In this document: piece after piece, positions 7,725 through 16,229 of the stretch
How positions within the stretch are numbered: position 1 is the stretch's first letter
Layout: each line of letters starts with the position of its first letter
Assembly (NCBI GenBank): GCA_030691385.1
Contig: JAUYEI010000053.1
Location: forward strand, 1-40,914
Reading direction: 5' to 3'
Length of the DNA stretch: 40,914 nucleotides
Source: Azonexus sp.
GTDB lineage: Bacteria > Pseudomonadota > Gammaproteobacteria > Burkholderiales > Rhodocyclaceae
Notes under the pieces: generated by a model
Database searches by the model: none
Told to the model about the DNA's origin: nothing
Seen by the model: only the letters and a program-made list of their open reading frames with translations
Position numbers and translations under genes: made by a program

Positions 7725-8063
7725 GGCGCAGCCTTTGGTCGTTTGAACCGTGAAACCCCAGTTGACCGCGTATCCAGCCTTGGCCAGCCGCCTGAATACA
7801 GACCTTTGCGCCTTCGAGGCGATTCACCCGTTGGCTGACAGCGCTACGTGGCCGCTGGCACGTCTGGTCGGGCGCCCGGTTTTGTGGCTTCGCCGAAACT
7901 CGCCGATTTGCTTTATTGTTATCGGCTCGTTTTCGCTCCTTCTTGCAGGCATGAGCCTGCTGCGGCGTCGCTTCGCGCCGGCTATCCCGCCCAGGCGCAC
8001 CATCTGCCACGTCCAACCGAGGTTTCAAGGTTAAAATTGCTGGAAACCGACCCGGGAAACACC
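7725..8063. other. 339-bp gene-free stretch, possible dispersed repeat
   Basis: No reading frame here resembles a protein family, although frames are open on both strands. It contains a perfect hairpin, GCAGGC-ATGA-GCCTGC at 7945-7960, and the region around it (a stretch that would read [16 protein letters not shown] if translated) feels familiar as a sequence seen repeatedly between beta-proteobacterial genes. This is recognition only, with low confidence. The pyrC promoter should lie in it, but I cannot place it. Confidence 0.35.
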
Positions 8064-9095
8064 ATGCAAATCACCATCACCCGCCCCGACGACTGGCACC
8101 TTCACCTGCGCGACGGCGAAGCCCTCGCTTCCGTCCTTGCCCACACGGCCGCCCAGTTTGCTCGGGCCATCGTCATGCCCAACCTCCAGCCGCCGGTGAC
8201 CACCGTAGACCAGGCCGCCGCCTACCGCGACCGCATCGTCGCGGCCTTGCCCCCCGATGCCAGCTTCGAACCGCTCATGACGCTGTACCTGACCGACAAT
8301 ACGCCGGCCAGCGAAGTCGCCAAGGCTGCCGCGTCCGGCTTCGTCAAGGCCGTCAAGCTCTATCCGGCCGGGGCGACGACCAATTCCGACGCCGGCCTGA
8401 CCGATATCGCCAAGGCCTACGACACGCTGGCCGAAATGGAGCGCGTCGGGCTGCCGCTGCTCGTGCATGGTGAAGTGACCGATCCCAGGGTCGATCTCTT
8501 CGACCGCGAAAAGGTCTTCATCGACACCGTGCTGCTGCCGCTGACCGTGCGTTTCCCGCAGCTCAAGGTGGTCATGGAGCACATCACGACCCGGGAGGCT
8601 GCCGAATTTGTGCAAAATTCCGGGTTGACCGTGGCAGCCACCATTACCGCCCACCATCTGCTCTATAACCGCAACGCCATCTTCCAGGGCGGTGTCCGGC
8701 CGCACTGGTATTGCCTGCCGGTGCTCAAGCGCGAGACGCATCGCGAGGCGCTGGTCGCTGCAGCGATTTCCGGCAATCCGAAATTCTTCCTCGGCACCGA
8801 TTCGGCGCCGCACGCCAAGGGCGCCAAGGAGGCGGCCTGCGGCTGCGCCGGCTGTTATACCGCCTACGCTGCCATCGAACTGTATGCCGAAGCCTTCGAA
8901 AATGCCGGCGGGCTCGACAAGCTCGAAGCCTTCGCCAGCTTCAACGGCCCCGACTGGTACGGCCTGCCGCGCAACAGCGGCAAGATAACCCTGGCCAGGG
9001 AAGCGTGGACCGTGCCGGCCGATTACCCCTACATCGGCACCGACACCATCGTTCCGCTGCGCGCCGGCGAAACGCTGTCCTGGAAAATGCTCTGA
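8064..9095 (+). CDS. pyrC: Dihydroorotase (pyrimidine biosynthesis)
   Basis: 343 residues. It cyclises carbamoyl aspartate to dihydroorotate in de novo pyrimidine synthesis. The class II (E. coli-type) zinc enzyme layout is complete: H12 and H14 in WHLHLRDG, the carboxylated lysine K98 in [16 protein letters not shown]135 in HGE, H173 in MEHITT, and D246 in LGTDSAPH. Start is the ATG at 8064; the frame is open further upstream but the N-terminus [18 protein letters not shown] matches the family. Residues about 179-190 (variable linker between H173 and the AHHLLYNRN segment) overlap an antisense copy of the dispersed repeat. Confidence 0.96.
   Translation: MQITITRPDDWHLHLRDGEALASVLAHTAAQFARAIVMPNLQPPVTTVDQAAAYRDRIVAALPPDASFEPLMTLYLTDNTPASEVAKAAASGFVKAVKLYPAGATTNSDAGLTDIAKAYDTLAEMERVGLPLLVHGEVTDPRVDLFDREKVFIDTVLLPLTVRFPQLKVVMEHITTREAAEFVQNSGLTVAATITAHHLLYNRNAIFQGGVRPHWYCLPVLKRETHREALVAAAISGNPKFFLGTDSAPHAKGAKEAACGCAGCYTAYAAIELYAEAFENAGGLDKLEAFASFNGPDWYGLPRNSGKITLAREAWTVPADYPYIGTDTIVPLRAGETLSWKML
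8598..8632 (-). repeat. Dispersed 35-bp repeat, copy 3 (antisense in pyrC)
   Basis: On the minus strand it begins ACGGTCAACCCGGAATTTT and continues CACAAATTCGG. It carries a perfect small palindrome, GAATTT-TGCAC-AAATTC. The gene is read on the other strand, where it encodes [10 protein letters not shown]. The same G-L-T-V arises from antisense copy 9 in the GGDEF gene. Confidence 0.65.
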
Positions 9096-9106
9096 GGAAA
9101 ACCATC

Positions 9107-9544
9107 ATGCGTCTGCGCCATCTCCTCCTGCCGCTGCTCGCCGCCCCGCTGCTCACCGCCTGCGTTAATGACGGTGCGACGTATGAAATCGACAACACGC
9201 GCGAACATGTCTTGTCGCTCATTCGCGAACAGCCGTATTTCTGGGACAGCAAGGTCGAGTTGTACCTCGTCGTCTCCCGGATGCCGGCCTGCATGCGTCG
9301 GCACAGTCTCGGGGCGGGCACGGAAAAGACCAGGGTCGAGGTGTATCAAGTGCCCTCGGGGGCTTTCATCATCAGGGCCGGAAAGAAGATGTTTGCAACT
9401 GAAACGCAGACCTGCGAAAGCTTCGCCAGGATGGACAGCGAGCCGCCCGAAGGCATGGGTCAATTCATGGGCACCTTCCGCGTCAAGAAGGGCGAACTGG
9501 TTTTCGTCAAGGAAGAGAAAGACGAATCGCCGGCTGAGGAGTGA
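9107..9544 (+). CDS. Hypothetical lipoprotein
   Basis: 145 residues, start ATG at 9107 after GAGGA. A lipoprotein signal ends PLLTAC (Cys about residue 19). The mature part is small, with two further Cys residues (MPACMRRH and TQTCESF) that could form a disulfide, and an acidic C-terminus. I recognise no named family. It lies 11 bases after pyrC and overlaps the next gene by 4 bases, so the three genes look co-transcribed. Confidence 0.8.
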   Translation: MRLRHLLLPLLAAPLLTACVNDGATYEIDNTREHVLSLIREQPYFWDSKVELYLVVSRMPACMRRHSLGAGTEKTRVEVYQVPSGAFIIRAGKKMFATETQTCESFARMDSEPPEGMGQFMGTFRVKKGELVFVKEEKDESPAEE

Positions 9545-10329
9545 GCGCCGTTTCGCTCTACGCCTCGCCGCTCTTCGATCCGCTGCGGCCTTGGCTGGAT
9601 CGCCTGCCTCAGGCGCCGGATGCCTCGGCGGTGGCCAATCTGACCGAACGGTTTCCCATTCATACCGCCAATGGACAGCGCGTCCGTTTCGTGCCGCCGC
9701 GGCCGGATGGACTGGTCTACGAGTGTCGGATCTGGGAAAGCGGCGAAGTCGAAACCCGGCCCGACAACTGGCATGACTTCTTCAATGCTTTGGTCTGGCT
9801 CAGTTTTCCGCAGACCAAGATTGCCGTCAGTGCCGCCCACGTGCGCGCCATGCAGGCACCGGGCGAAACGCGCGGCACGGCTCGCGATGCGCTGACCCAC
9901 TTCGACGAATGCGGCATTGTCGTACTGGCCAGCCAGCCGGAACTGCTTGATCTGCTGCGAGACTTCCAGTGGAAACAACTGTTCGTCGAGCGGCGTGCCG
10001 ATGTGATTCGCAACATGCGTTTCGTGATTTTCGGCCATGCGACCTATGAGCAGATGCTCAGGCCATTTCGCGGCCTGACCGCCAAGGCGGTGCTCTACGA
10101 GGTGAGCGAGGCGTGGCTGCAGATGGATAGTGCAGCGCAGCTTGCTGCGGTCGACAAGCTTCTGGCCGCCGATTTGATCAGCGGTCGTTACACCCGGCCA
10201 CGCGATTTTCAACCGCTACCCTTGCTGGGTATTCCTGGCGTTACGCCGGACAACGAAGATCCGGCGTACTACGACGATACCTGGCAGTTCAGGCCAGGCC
10301 GTCGGGCGACGGCAAACCCGGCTGCTTAG
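9541..10329 (+). CDS. DUF3025 family protein
   Basis: 262 residues, GTG start at 9541 overlapping the preceding stop as GTGA. Sequence features typical of DUF3025: [34 protein letters not shown] near residues 60-95, [11 protein letters not shown] near 120, and the [21 protein letters not shown] segment near 165. Function of the family is unknown; no membrane segment is seen. Its stop codon overlaps the convergent infA stop by 3-4 bases, leaving no room for a terminator between them. Confidence 0.85.
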   Translation: MSAVSLYASPLFDPLRPWLDRLPQAPDASAVANLTERFPIHTANGQRVRFVPPRPDGLVYECRIWESGEVETRPDNWHDFFNALVWLSFPQTKIAVSAAHVRAMQAPGETRGTARDALTHFDECGIVVLASQPELLDLLRDFQWKQLFVERRADVIRNMRFVIFGHATYEQMLRPFRGLTAKAVLYEVSEAWLQMDSAAQLAAVDKLLAADLISGRYTRPRDFQPLPLLGIPGVTPDNEDPAYYDDTWQFRPGRRATANPAA

Positions 10330-10586
10330 TAGCGGCGGCGTTGCTGCGGCATCGGTGAGCCGCGGTTTTCAATGTGACGGAACGTGATGCGACCCTTGCT
10401 CAGGTCGTAGGGCGACAGTTCCAGCGTCACTTTGTCACCGAGCAGAATGCGGATGTGGTTTTTCTTCATCTTGCCGGCGGTGTAGGCGATCATCACGTGA
10501 CCGTTTTCCAGCGTCACGCGGAAACGACCATCCGGAAGCACGTCTTCGACGACGCCTTGCATTTCCAGTAGTTCTTCTTTTGCCAA
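10326..10586 (-). CDS. infA: Translation initiation factor IF-1
   Basis: 86 residues, an OB-fold protein that binds the ribosomal A site during initiation. [67 protein letters not shown] are unmistakable. It is longer than the 72-residue E. coli form, with a C-terminal [14 protein letters not shown] tail, as seen for one of the infA copies of beta-proteobacteria. It follows the transglutaminase gene by 30 bases on the same strand. Confidence 0.95.
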   Translation of the reverse strand: MAKEELLEMQGVVEDVLPDGRFRVTLENGHVMIAYTAGKMKKNHIRILLGDKVTLELSPYDLSKGRITFRHIENRGSPMPQQRRRY

Positions 10587-10616
10587 GTGTTGTTCTCCAG
10601 TAATCGTAAAAAATGT

Positions 10617-11504
10617 TCAGGGGGTGGTGACGGCGGCAGGTGCCGCGTCGGTGGAAAGCGCCTCGTGCCGGTGGCGCGGTAATTCCCATGGCTGGCCGGC
10701 TTCGGTGATGGCGCTGATGGTGATCACCGGCGGTGGCGAGATAACGCCGCCGAAGATGGTCGCAAAGGAGACGTCGGCGGCATCGCGGCCGGTGGCCAGA
10801 CGGACAAAGCCCATCGGGATCGCCGTGCCGGAAGGGTCGAACAGATACCAGCGGTCACCGAGGAAGACCTCGACGTAGGCATGGAAGTCGGTCGGCCCGA
10901 GCAACGGGTCGGCACCGTAGTCGATGCCGGTGGTGAAGCGGGCCGGAATGTTCAGGGCGCGGCAGATGGCGATCATCAGGTGGGCGAAATCGCGGCAGAC
11001 GCCAACCCGGTCAATCAGCGTATCGAGCGCGGCGGTCGTCGAACTGGTGGTGTTGCCCCGGAAGGAGACGTGCTTGTTGACCCAGTTGCGAATGGCCTCG
11101 ACCCGGCGGTAGCCCTTGGGCAGATGGCCGAATTCGCTCATGGCCAGGGCGGCCAGCCGGTCGGACTGGCAATAGCGGCTCGGGTAGATATAGGTCAGGG
11201 CCGATAGCGGGAGCTTGGCGATCGGTGTTTCCTGGATCAGGTCGGGCTGGTCGACCTGCTGCTTGATGTCGACCATGGCCTTGTAGCTGATGTACAGCGG
11301 ACCCGGCGCGCCGGTCAGGCGCAGGTAGCGGGTGCAGGTCGCCGGATCGGTCTGGATCGTGTGCGGTACCTGCTGGCTGATGACCAACTGCTCGTTGACG
11401 ATGGTCTGGCTGGCTGTCTTGGCCGCATGGATGTTGAAAACGAAATCGGCGCCCTGAAAACCCAGTTCATAGTGAAGATCGATAGCGAACTGGATGCGGA
11501 CCAT
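10617..11504 (-). CDS. Transglutaminase-like (papain-fold) protein
   Basis: 295 residues, no signal peptide. The N-terminal about 100 residues form the beta-rich domain that precedes bacterial transglutaminase-like cores. The catalytic triad is present: Cys in RVGVCRDFAHLMIAICRALNIPARF, His in TDFHAYVEVFLGDRWYLFDPSG, and Asp in the same segment. Such proteins act as peptidases or amidases; the substrate is unknown and cross-linking activity should not be assumed. It may be co-transcribed with infA. Confidence 0.85.
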   Translation of the reverse strand: MVRIQFAIDLHYELGFQGADFVFNIHAAKTASQTIVNEQLVISQQVPHTIQTDPATCTRYLRLTGAPGPLYISYKAMVDIKQQVDQPDLIQETPIAKLPLSALTYIYPSRYCQSDRLAALAMSEFGHLPKGYRRVEAIRNWVNKHVSFRGNTTSSTTAALDTLIDRVGVCRDFAHLMIAICRALNIPARFTTGIDYGADPLLGPTDFHAYVEVFLGDRWYLFDPSGTAIPMGFVRLATGRDAADVSFATIFGGVISPPPVITISAITEAGQPWELPRHRHEALSTDAAPAAVTTP

Positions 11505-11794
11505 TTATTTCCCGAAAGTGATGATCGTCCGGTGTCCGGGAATCCGGACAGGCTCGGGCGAGCAATGAAATAGCGCTTTGCGACGGGAAATGGTGACTTC
11601 GGCGTGCCGGAAATCGTCGATTGACGGAGCGGCAGAGGAACGGCATTTACGCGGGCAGAACGGTTAAGCCGGATATTTTACTCCGACGCAGGCAGCATCT
11701 TACGCGCCGATCCTTGACGTGGCAAGGAAAAGTGCCGAAAAGCGCCGAATATTCAATCCCTTGCCAGAATTCCGGCAAGGGATTTCGGGGCGCA
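11505..11794. other. 290-bp intergenic region
   Basis: Lies between leuA (upstream side on the minus strand) and the transglutaminase gene. Apart from the stem-loop at 11758-11781 it holds no gene-like frame. The promoter for the transglutaminase gene and infA should be here, but no strong -35/-10 pair stands out. Confidence 0.6.
11758..11781 (-). terminator. Stem-loop downstream of leuA
   Basis: CCCTTGCC at 11758-11765 pairs perfectly with GGCAAGGG at 11774-11781 across an 8-base loop. It starts 14 bases past the leuA stop on the minus strand. It is not followed by a clean T-run, so intrinsic termination is likely but not certain. Confidence 0.55.
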
Positions 11795-13501
11795 TCAGGC
11801 CGCCTGCGGGTGCTCTCCGCGCATGTGCTCGGCGCCAAGGCGATTGACGCCACTGAGCAAGGCCTTGATCGAGGCGGTGACGATATTGCTGTCGACGCCG
11901 ACGCCGTAGCATTCGCCGCTGTTCTTGCCGGCAACTTCCATGAAGGCGCAGGCCCGGGCGTTGCCATCCTCGCCCATGGGGGCCATCGAGCGTTCCTCGT
12001 AGCTGCGCACCTGGATGTTGATGCCGGCACTCTGCAAGGCGTGTACCGTGGCATTGATCGGGCCGTTGCCTTCGCCGGTGAGGATATGCGGCGTGCCGTC
12101 GATGTCGATGTTGAGACGGATGCCCTGGGCGCTGCCATGCTCGAAAAGGTGATGTTCGCGGTAGCGGATCGGACTGCTGGCGTCGAGGTAGGTCTGGGCG
12201 AACATGGCCCAGATGCCGTCAGCGCTCACTTCGCCGCCGTGGGCGTCGGTGTGCTGCTGGACGACGCCAGAGAACTCGACCTGCAAGCGACGTGGCATGA
12301 CGACGCCGTGCTCGGTTTCCATGAGGTAGGCGATGCCGCCCTTGCCCGACTGGCTGTTGACCCGAATGACCGAGTCGTAGCTGCGGCCAACATCGGCCGG
12401 GTCTATCGGGAGATAGGGGACTGCCCATTGCGAGTTTTGGTCACCGTGCGCCTCTTGAGCGGAAAACCCCTTCTTGATGGCGTCCTGATGGGAGCCGGAG
12501 AAGGCCGTGAAAACGAGATCCCCGACGTAGGGGTGGCGCGGATGGATCGGGAGCTGGGTGCAGTGCTCGACGGTACGGGCAACGGCGTTGATGTCCGAGA
12601 AATCGAGGCCGGGATGAACGCCTTGGGTGTACATGTTGAGGGCGAGGGTGACGAGATCGACGTTGCCGGTCCGCTCGCCATTGCCGAAAAGGCAGCCCTC
12701 GACCCGGTCGGCACCGGCCATGAGGCCGAGTTCGGCGGCGGCGACCGCCGTGCCGCGGTCATTGTGCGGATGGAGGCTGATGAGCACGCTGTCGCGGCGG
12801 GCGAGATTCTTGTGCATCCACTCGATCTGGTCGGCGTAGATGTTCGGTGTGGCGATTTCGACCGTGGTCGGGAGATTGAGGATGAGCTTGCGTTCCGGCG
12901 TGGCGCCCCAGGCGGCGGTCACGGCATCGCAGACCTCGAGGGCAAAATCGAGCTCGGTGGCGGTGAAGAGTTCCGGGCTGTACTGGAGTGTGACCTTCGT
13001 TTCCGGCATTTCATCGGCGAGCTGGCGGATGAGGCGAACGGCGCCGACGGCCATGCTCACGACTTCCGCCTTGCTCATGCCGAAGACGTTGTCGCGGAAG
13101 GTCTTGCAGGTAGCGTTATAGACGTGGACGATGGCCTGTCTGGCGCCCCTGATCGACTCGAAAGTGCGGCGGATGAGGTGTTCACGGGCCTGGGTGAGAA
13201 CTTCAATGGTGACGTCGTCGGGAATGTGGCCGCCGTCGATCAAGTCGCGCACGAAGCTGAACTCGGTTTCCGAGGCGGAGGGGAAGGCGATCTCGATTTC
13301 CTTGAAACCGATGGCGCAAAGCGTCTTGAACATGCGCATTTTCTTCTCGGCGTTCATCGGCTCGAAAAGCGCCTGGTTGCCATCGCGAAGATCAGTGCTC
13401 ATCCAGATCGGAGCCTGTTCGATGACGCGGTTCGGCCATTGGCGGTCAGCGAGACGGACCGGCGGAAAAGCGGTGTATTTGCTGGCGGGTTGGGTGATCA
13501 T
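11795..13501 (-). CDS. leuA: 2-isopropylmalate synthase (leucine biosynthesis)
   Basis: 568 residues. It condenses acetyl-CoA with 2-oxoisovalerate, the first committed step of leucine synthesis. The TIM-barrel catalytic domain carries STDLRDGNQAL (metal and substrate binding), the HPHNDRGTAVAAAELGLMAGADRVEGCLFGNGERTGN region with the metal-binding histidines, and a C-terminal LeuA regulatory domain (about 440-568) for leucine feedback. Length and the N-terminal extension fit the type 2 LeuA. Start ATG at 13501 has GGAG six bases upstream. The divergent Lrp-type gene next door is a likely regulator. Confidence 0.96.
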   Translation of the reverse strand: MITQPASKYTAFPPVRLADRQWPNRVIEQAPIWMSTDLRDGNQALFEPMNAEKKMRMFKTLCAIGFKEIEIAFPSASETEFSFVRDLIDGGHIPDDVTIEVLTQAREHLIRRTFESIRGARQAIVHVYNATCKTFRDNVFGMSKAEVVSMAVGAVRLIRQLADEMPETKVTLQYSPELFTATELDFALEVCDAVTAAWGATPERKLILNLPTTVEIATPNIYADQIEWMHKNLARRDSVLISLHPHNDRGTAVAAAELGLMAGADRVEGCLFGNGERTGNVDLVTLALNMYTQGVHPGLDFSDINAVARTVEHCTQLPIHPRHPYVGDLVFTAFSGSHQDAIKKGFSAQEAHGDQNSQWAVPYLPIDPADVGRSYDSVIRVNSQSGKGGIAYLMETEHGVVMPRRLQVEFSGVVQQHTDAHGGEVSADGIWAMFAQTYLDASSPIRYREHHLFEHGSAQGIRLNIDIDGTPHILTGEGNGPINATVHALQSAGINIQVRSYEERSMAPMGEDGNARACAFMEVAGKNSGECYGVGVDSNIVTASIKALLSGVNRLGAEHMRGEHPQAA

Positions 13502-13632
13502 GGCGTGCTCCGGATAAATTTTTCGATAGCAAAATATTAGGCCAAAAACGCCGGCAGGCGATTGCGAATTGATGCTGTATTCGATTTATTATTAGCAGAA
13601 AATTGCGTCAACTATTGAAATGAGGAAATATT
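13502..13632. promoter_or_regulatory. AT-rich divergent leuA / lrp-type control region
   Basis: 131 bp, much richer in A+T than the neighbouring genes, between two divergent starts. TAGCAAAATATTAGG at 13527-13541 matches 12 of 15 positions of the E. coli Lrp consensus as I remember it, and lies close to the leuA start. A second AT-rich block, TTATTATTAGCAGAAAATT near 13590, lies closer to the regulator. Binding is inferred, not shown. Confidence 0.4.
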
Positions 13633-14094
13633 ATGGATATTGATCGTTACGACCGGCAAATTCTTGCCATCCTGCAAGCCGATGGGCGCATCAGCAATCA
13701 GGATCTGGCCGACCGCATCGGCTTGTCTCCCTCGCCCTGCCTGCGGCGCGTTCGTGTGCTGGAGGAGTCAGGCCTGATTACCGGCTATCGGGCCATGCTT
13801 GATGCCAAGAAGCTCGGCCTGTCGCTCATGGCGCTGATCGGTATTTCGATGGACCAGCACACGCCGGAGCGCTTTGCCAACCTGGAGGCGGTGATTGGCG
13901 ATATTCCCGAGGTGCTGGAGTGTTTGCTGATTACCGGCCAGCAGTCGGACTACCAGCTCAAGGTGGTGATCCGGGACATGGACACTTATCAGGATTTGCT
14001 ACTCAATAAGATCACGCGCATTCAGGGCGTGACGGGTGTGCACACCAGTTTTGTCCTGCGCAAGGTGATCGACCGCACGGCCTTGCCGGCTTAA
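13633..14094 (+). CDS. Lrp/AsnC family transcriptional regulator
   Basis: 153 residues, start ATG at 13633 behind GAGGA. N-terminal winged helix (about 5-60: DRQILAILQADGRISNQDLADRIGLSPSPCLRRVRVLEESG) and C-terminal RAM ligand-binding/oligomerisation domain (about 65-145) are both complete. Members bind DNA as octamers and sense amino acids. The divergent arrangement with leuA suggests it controls leuA and itself in response to leucine or another branched-chain amino acid; this is inference. It is not necessarily the global Lrp. Confidence 0.92.
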   Translation: MDIDRYDRQILAILQADGRISNQDLADRIGLSPSPCLRRVRVLEESGLITGYRAMLDAKKLGLSLMALIGISMDQHTPERFANLEAVIGDIPEVLECLLITGQQSDYQLKVVIRDMDTYQDLLLNKITRIQGVTGVHTSFVLRKVIDRTALPA

Positions 14095-14101
14095 AAAAAC
14101 C

Positions 14102-14659
14102 TCAGTCGCGGACGCGCTCGAAGACCATCGAGACGGTATCGATAACGTCGGGATGGTGCGTTGACGGCTGACTGGGTTGCGTCTGCGCGAAGTAGCGTTC
14201 CCACTGCATGTCGGAGAGTTTGACTTCGCGGACCGAGACGACACGGCGTTCGCGCGACTGGCGTCTGTCCCGGAGGTCGGTCGGCGGGCCGACGTCCCGT
14301 CTTCTCCGGTCGCCCCGCTTGCGGCGTTCGCCGGCGCTGGCGTGAGGCATCTGGACATCGGCAGGAAGTTCGGCGCCATGGGCCAGCAGAAGCTGGATGA
14401 TATGGCTGTGCTGGCCGCGGGCTGCCATGCGGATCGGGCCGCCGCTCCCCTGAGCGTTGGGGGCGTGGATGTCGGCACCGCGCTTGATCAGTTCGAGCAC
14501 GATCTCGGCGTGCCCCTTGAAGCAGGCGATTCGCATCGGCAGGCCCGAGTCGCCGTGCATGTCGGCTTCTTCGATAATGGCGCCGTGATCCAGGGCGGCG
14601 ATGACGGCCTGCAGGTTTCCTTTTTCGATGGCTCGCCTGAGTGCGCTGTGCATGGACAT
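14102..14659 (-). CDS. Ankyrin-repeat protein with basic tail
   Basis: 185 residues. Residues about 1-100 are three ankyrin repeats (ALRRAIEKGNLQAVIAALDHGA, GLPMRIACFKGHAEIVLELIKRGADIHAPN, GPIRMAARGQHSHIIQLLLAHGAEL). Residues about 108-142 are strongly basic and arginine-rich with RRKRGDRRRRDVG and DRRQSRERR. No catalytic domain and no signal peptide. Probably a protein-protein interaction module; partner unknown. A GGAG lies 10 bases before the ATG at 14659. Tail-to-tail with the Lrp-type gene (7-base gap). Confidence 0.8.
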   Translation of the reverse strand: MSMHSALRRAIEKGNLQAVIAALDHGAIIEEADMHGDSGLPMRIACFKGHAEIVLELIKRGADIHAPNAQGSGGPIRMAARGQHSHIIQLLLAHGAELPADVQMPHASAGERRKRGDRRRRDVGPPTDLRDRRQSRERRVVSVREVKLSDMQWERYFAQTQPSQPSTHHPDVIDTVSMVFERVRD

Positions 14660-14824
14660 GAATGTGTTCTCCGAGATAAACCGGCGACTATCTATTTTGC
14701 ATCATTTTTTGGCGCTCGGAGTTGAAGGATAGCCATGCTGGCCGATTCGGGATGTCAAATTTTTCACGAATTGCCGGCCGGTGGCGGATATTGGAAATGC
14801 GGCGCGGGGCTGCCCTGGGGCGCG

Positions 14825-14830
14825 TATAAT
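14825..14830 (+). promoter_or_regulatory. -10 box of rnpB
   Basis: A perfect TATAAT lies 8 bases before the predicted 5' end of the RNase P RNA, as expected for a sigma-70 promoter. No good -35 match is visible 16-18 bases upstream. Confidence 0.7.
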
Positions 14831-14837
14831 CCGCTTC

Positions 14838-15233
14838 GGAAAGTCGGCCAGGCAATCGCTGGACACGCAAGTGTCGGGAGGAAAGTCCGGGCTCCATTGG
14901 GCGGGATGCCAGTTAACGGCTGGGTGCTATAAGTCGCAAGACGAAAGTTGAGTGACCCAAGGCAACGGAAAGTGCAACAGAGAATAGACCGCCGATGGCG
15001 TCGCAAGACGCACAGGTAAGGGTGAAACGGCGAGGTAAGAGCTCACCGCGTCCACGGTAACGGCGGACGGCACGGTAAACCCCATCCGGAGCAAGACCAA
15101 ATAGGGAAGCTGAGGCGTGGCCCGCGCTGCTTCCGGGTAGGTTGCTTGAGCCTGTCGGTAACGGCAGGCCTAGAGGAATGATTGCCGAACCTCGCAAGGG
15201 GGGAACAGAACCCGGCTTATCGGCCGGCTTTCC
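14838..15233 (+). ncRNA. rnpB: RNase P RNA, bacterial type A
   Basis: About 396 bases. The 5' end GGAAAGTCGGCC pairs with the 3' end GGCCGGCTTTCC to form helix P1. The universally conserved blocks are present: GAGGAAAGTCCGGGCTCC near 14878, ACAGAGAATAGACCGCCG near 14978, GGTAAGGGTGAAACGG near 15015, GAGCAAGACCAAATAGGG near 15088 and ACAGAACCCGGCTTAT near 15206. It is the catalytic RNA that matures the 5' ends of tRNAs. The exact ends are set by the P1 pairing and may be off by a few bases. Confidence 0.96.
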
Positions 15234-15251
15234 AATACTGATCTGTTTCGC

Positions 15252-16115
15252 TCACTTGCTTGCGAGCTTGTTTTCGGCCATCCATTCCCTGGTGATTTTC
15301 CATCCACCATTTTCGCGGGCGATGAGCAGGACTTTGGTCCGTGCCATTTCACGATAGTTGCCCGAGGCATAGTCCTGCAGGAAAGTTGCCTTGAGCTGAT
15401 CGGCACTGAGGCGCTCGATGCCGAGTTCACGTATCTGGATGTCGACCGGGGCGCCGGCTGAGAGCTTCTTCGTTCTTGCGGCGACCCAGGTATCGCGCGA
15501 GTTGCCATCGGTGGGTGTAAATTCCTGACTGTAGGTGTTCAGATAGCCGGCGATATCTCTTTGCATCCAGGCATTTCGCCACTCCGCCAGTAGTTCGCCG
15601 ATGCGTGCCTTGTCGCTGATTTCCGTCGTCGCAGGTACAAGCAATGTGGTCTCGGGCGGTGCCGGGGCCGCAGCCGGGGGGGCTGGCAGGCTCAGGAAGG
15701 TGGGCGCCGGGGTGGCCTGCGTCTGTCCGCGGGGTGTGCCCAGCCACATTATTCCCGCGCCAAACAAGGTTGAAATCAGGGCAGTAATGATCAGCATGCC
15801 TGTCCCGAATGATTTCCCGGAATCGATCGCCGTCAGGCTTTTGATGTTTTCTGTTTTGGCGGGGGCGGCGTCCGCTTCGCCCAGAGCGGCGTGCAACTGC
15901 TCAAGGCGGCGTGCCATGGCACGTTCCTGTTTGTCGTGTGCAGGATTGGCCCGATGCCTGGGGCTGATCGTCGAGCGGGGGCTTTTCGACTCGTTGCTGC
16001 CGAAAAATGCAGTTGCGGATTCGATCATGCCGCTGGCGGGGAGGGGGTGCGGAATGGCCACGGGGCTGCTCCTCTGGGGTTGAGTGCTGCGACGAATGTG
16101 CTGATTTGCTGACAT
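15252..16115 (-). CDS. Membrane-anchored protein with SnoaL/NTF2-like C-terminal domain
   Basis: 287 residues from the ATG at 16115 (no clear ribosome site); an internal ATG at 15917 with AGGA upstream would give 221 residues and is a real alternative. Residues 1 to about 100 are polar, one transmembrane helix lies at about 103-125 (MLIITALISTLFGAGIMWLG), then a proline/alanine-rich linker, then a cystatin-like fold domain (about 170-285) with EWRNAWMQRDIAGYLNTYSQEF, as found fused to L,D-transpeptidase-type proteins. The domain is probably periplasmic. Function unknown. It is convergent with rnpB, 18 bases away. Confidence 0.75.
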   Translation of the reverse strand: MSANQHIRRSTQPQRSSPVAIPHPLPASGMIESATAFFGSNESKSPRSTISPRHRANPAHDKQERAMARRLEQLHAALGEADAAPAKTENIKSLTAIDSGKSFGTGMLIITALISTLFGAGIMWLGTPRGQTQATPAPTFLSLPAPPAAAPAPPETTLLVPATTEISDKARIGELLAEWRNAWMQRDIAGYLNTYSQEFTPTDGNSRDTWVAARTKKLSAGAPVDIQIRELGIERLSADQLKATFLQDYASGNYREMARTKVLLIARENGGWKITREWMAENKLASK

Positions 16116-16216
16116 TGTTAACCCGTGTGTTTTTATCTGCCATCAAATAATTCACAGTTTCGGGGATTGGCCTATTCACATCGGAACGGCTCGCGGTTGG
16201 TGCCGCGCTTCTGCCC

Positions 16217-16222
16217 TACAAT
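16217..16222 (+). promoter_or_regulatory. Possible -10 box just before the methyltransferase start
   Basis: TACAAT at 16217-16222 would place transcription start at about 16229-16230, exactly the preferred ATG, implying a leaderless or almost leaderless mRNA. There is no Shine-Dalgarno sequence before that ATG. No convincing -35 box at the right distance, so this is tentative. Confidence 0.35.
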
Positions 16223-16229
16223 GCGGACC

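Noticed and set aside
11621..13540. 639-residue open frame on the plus strand
   Set aside because: It is the opposite-strand shadow of leuA, with biased composition and no recognisable domain.
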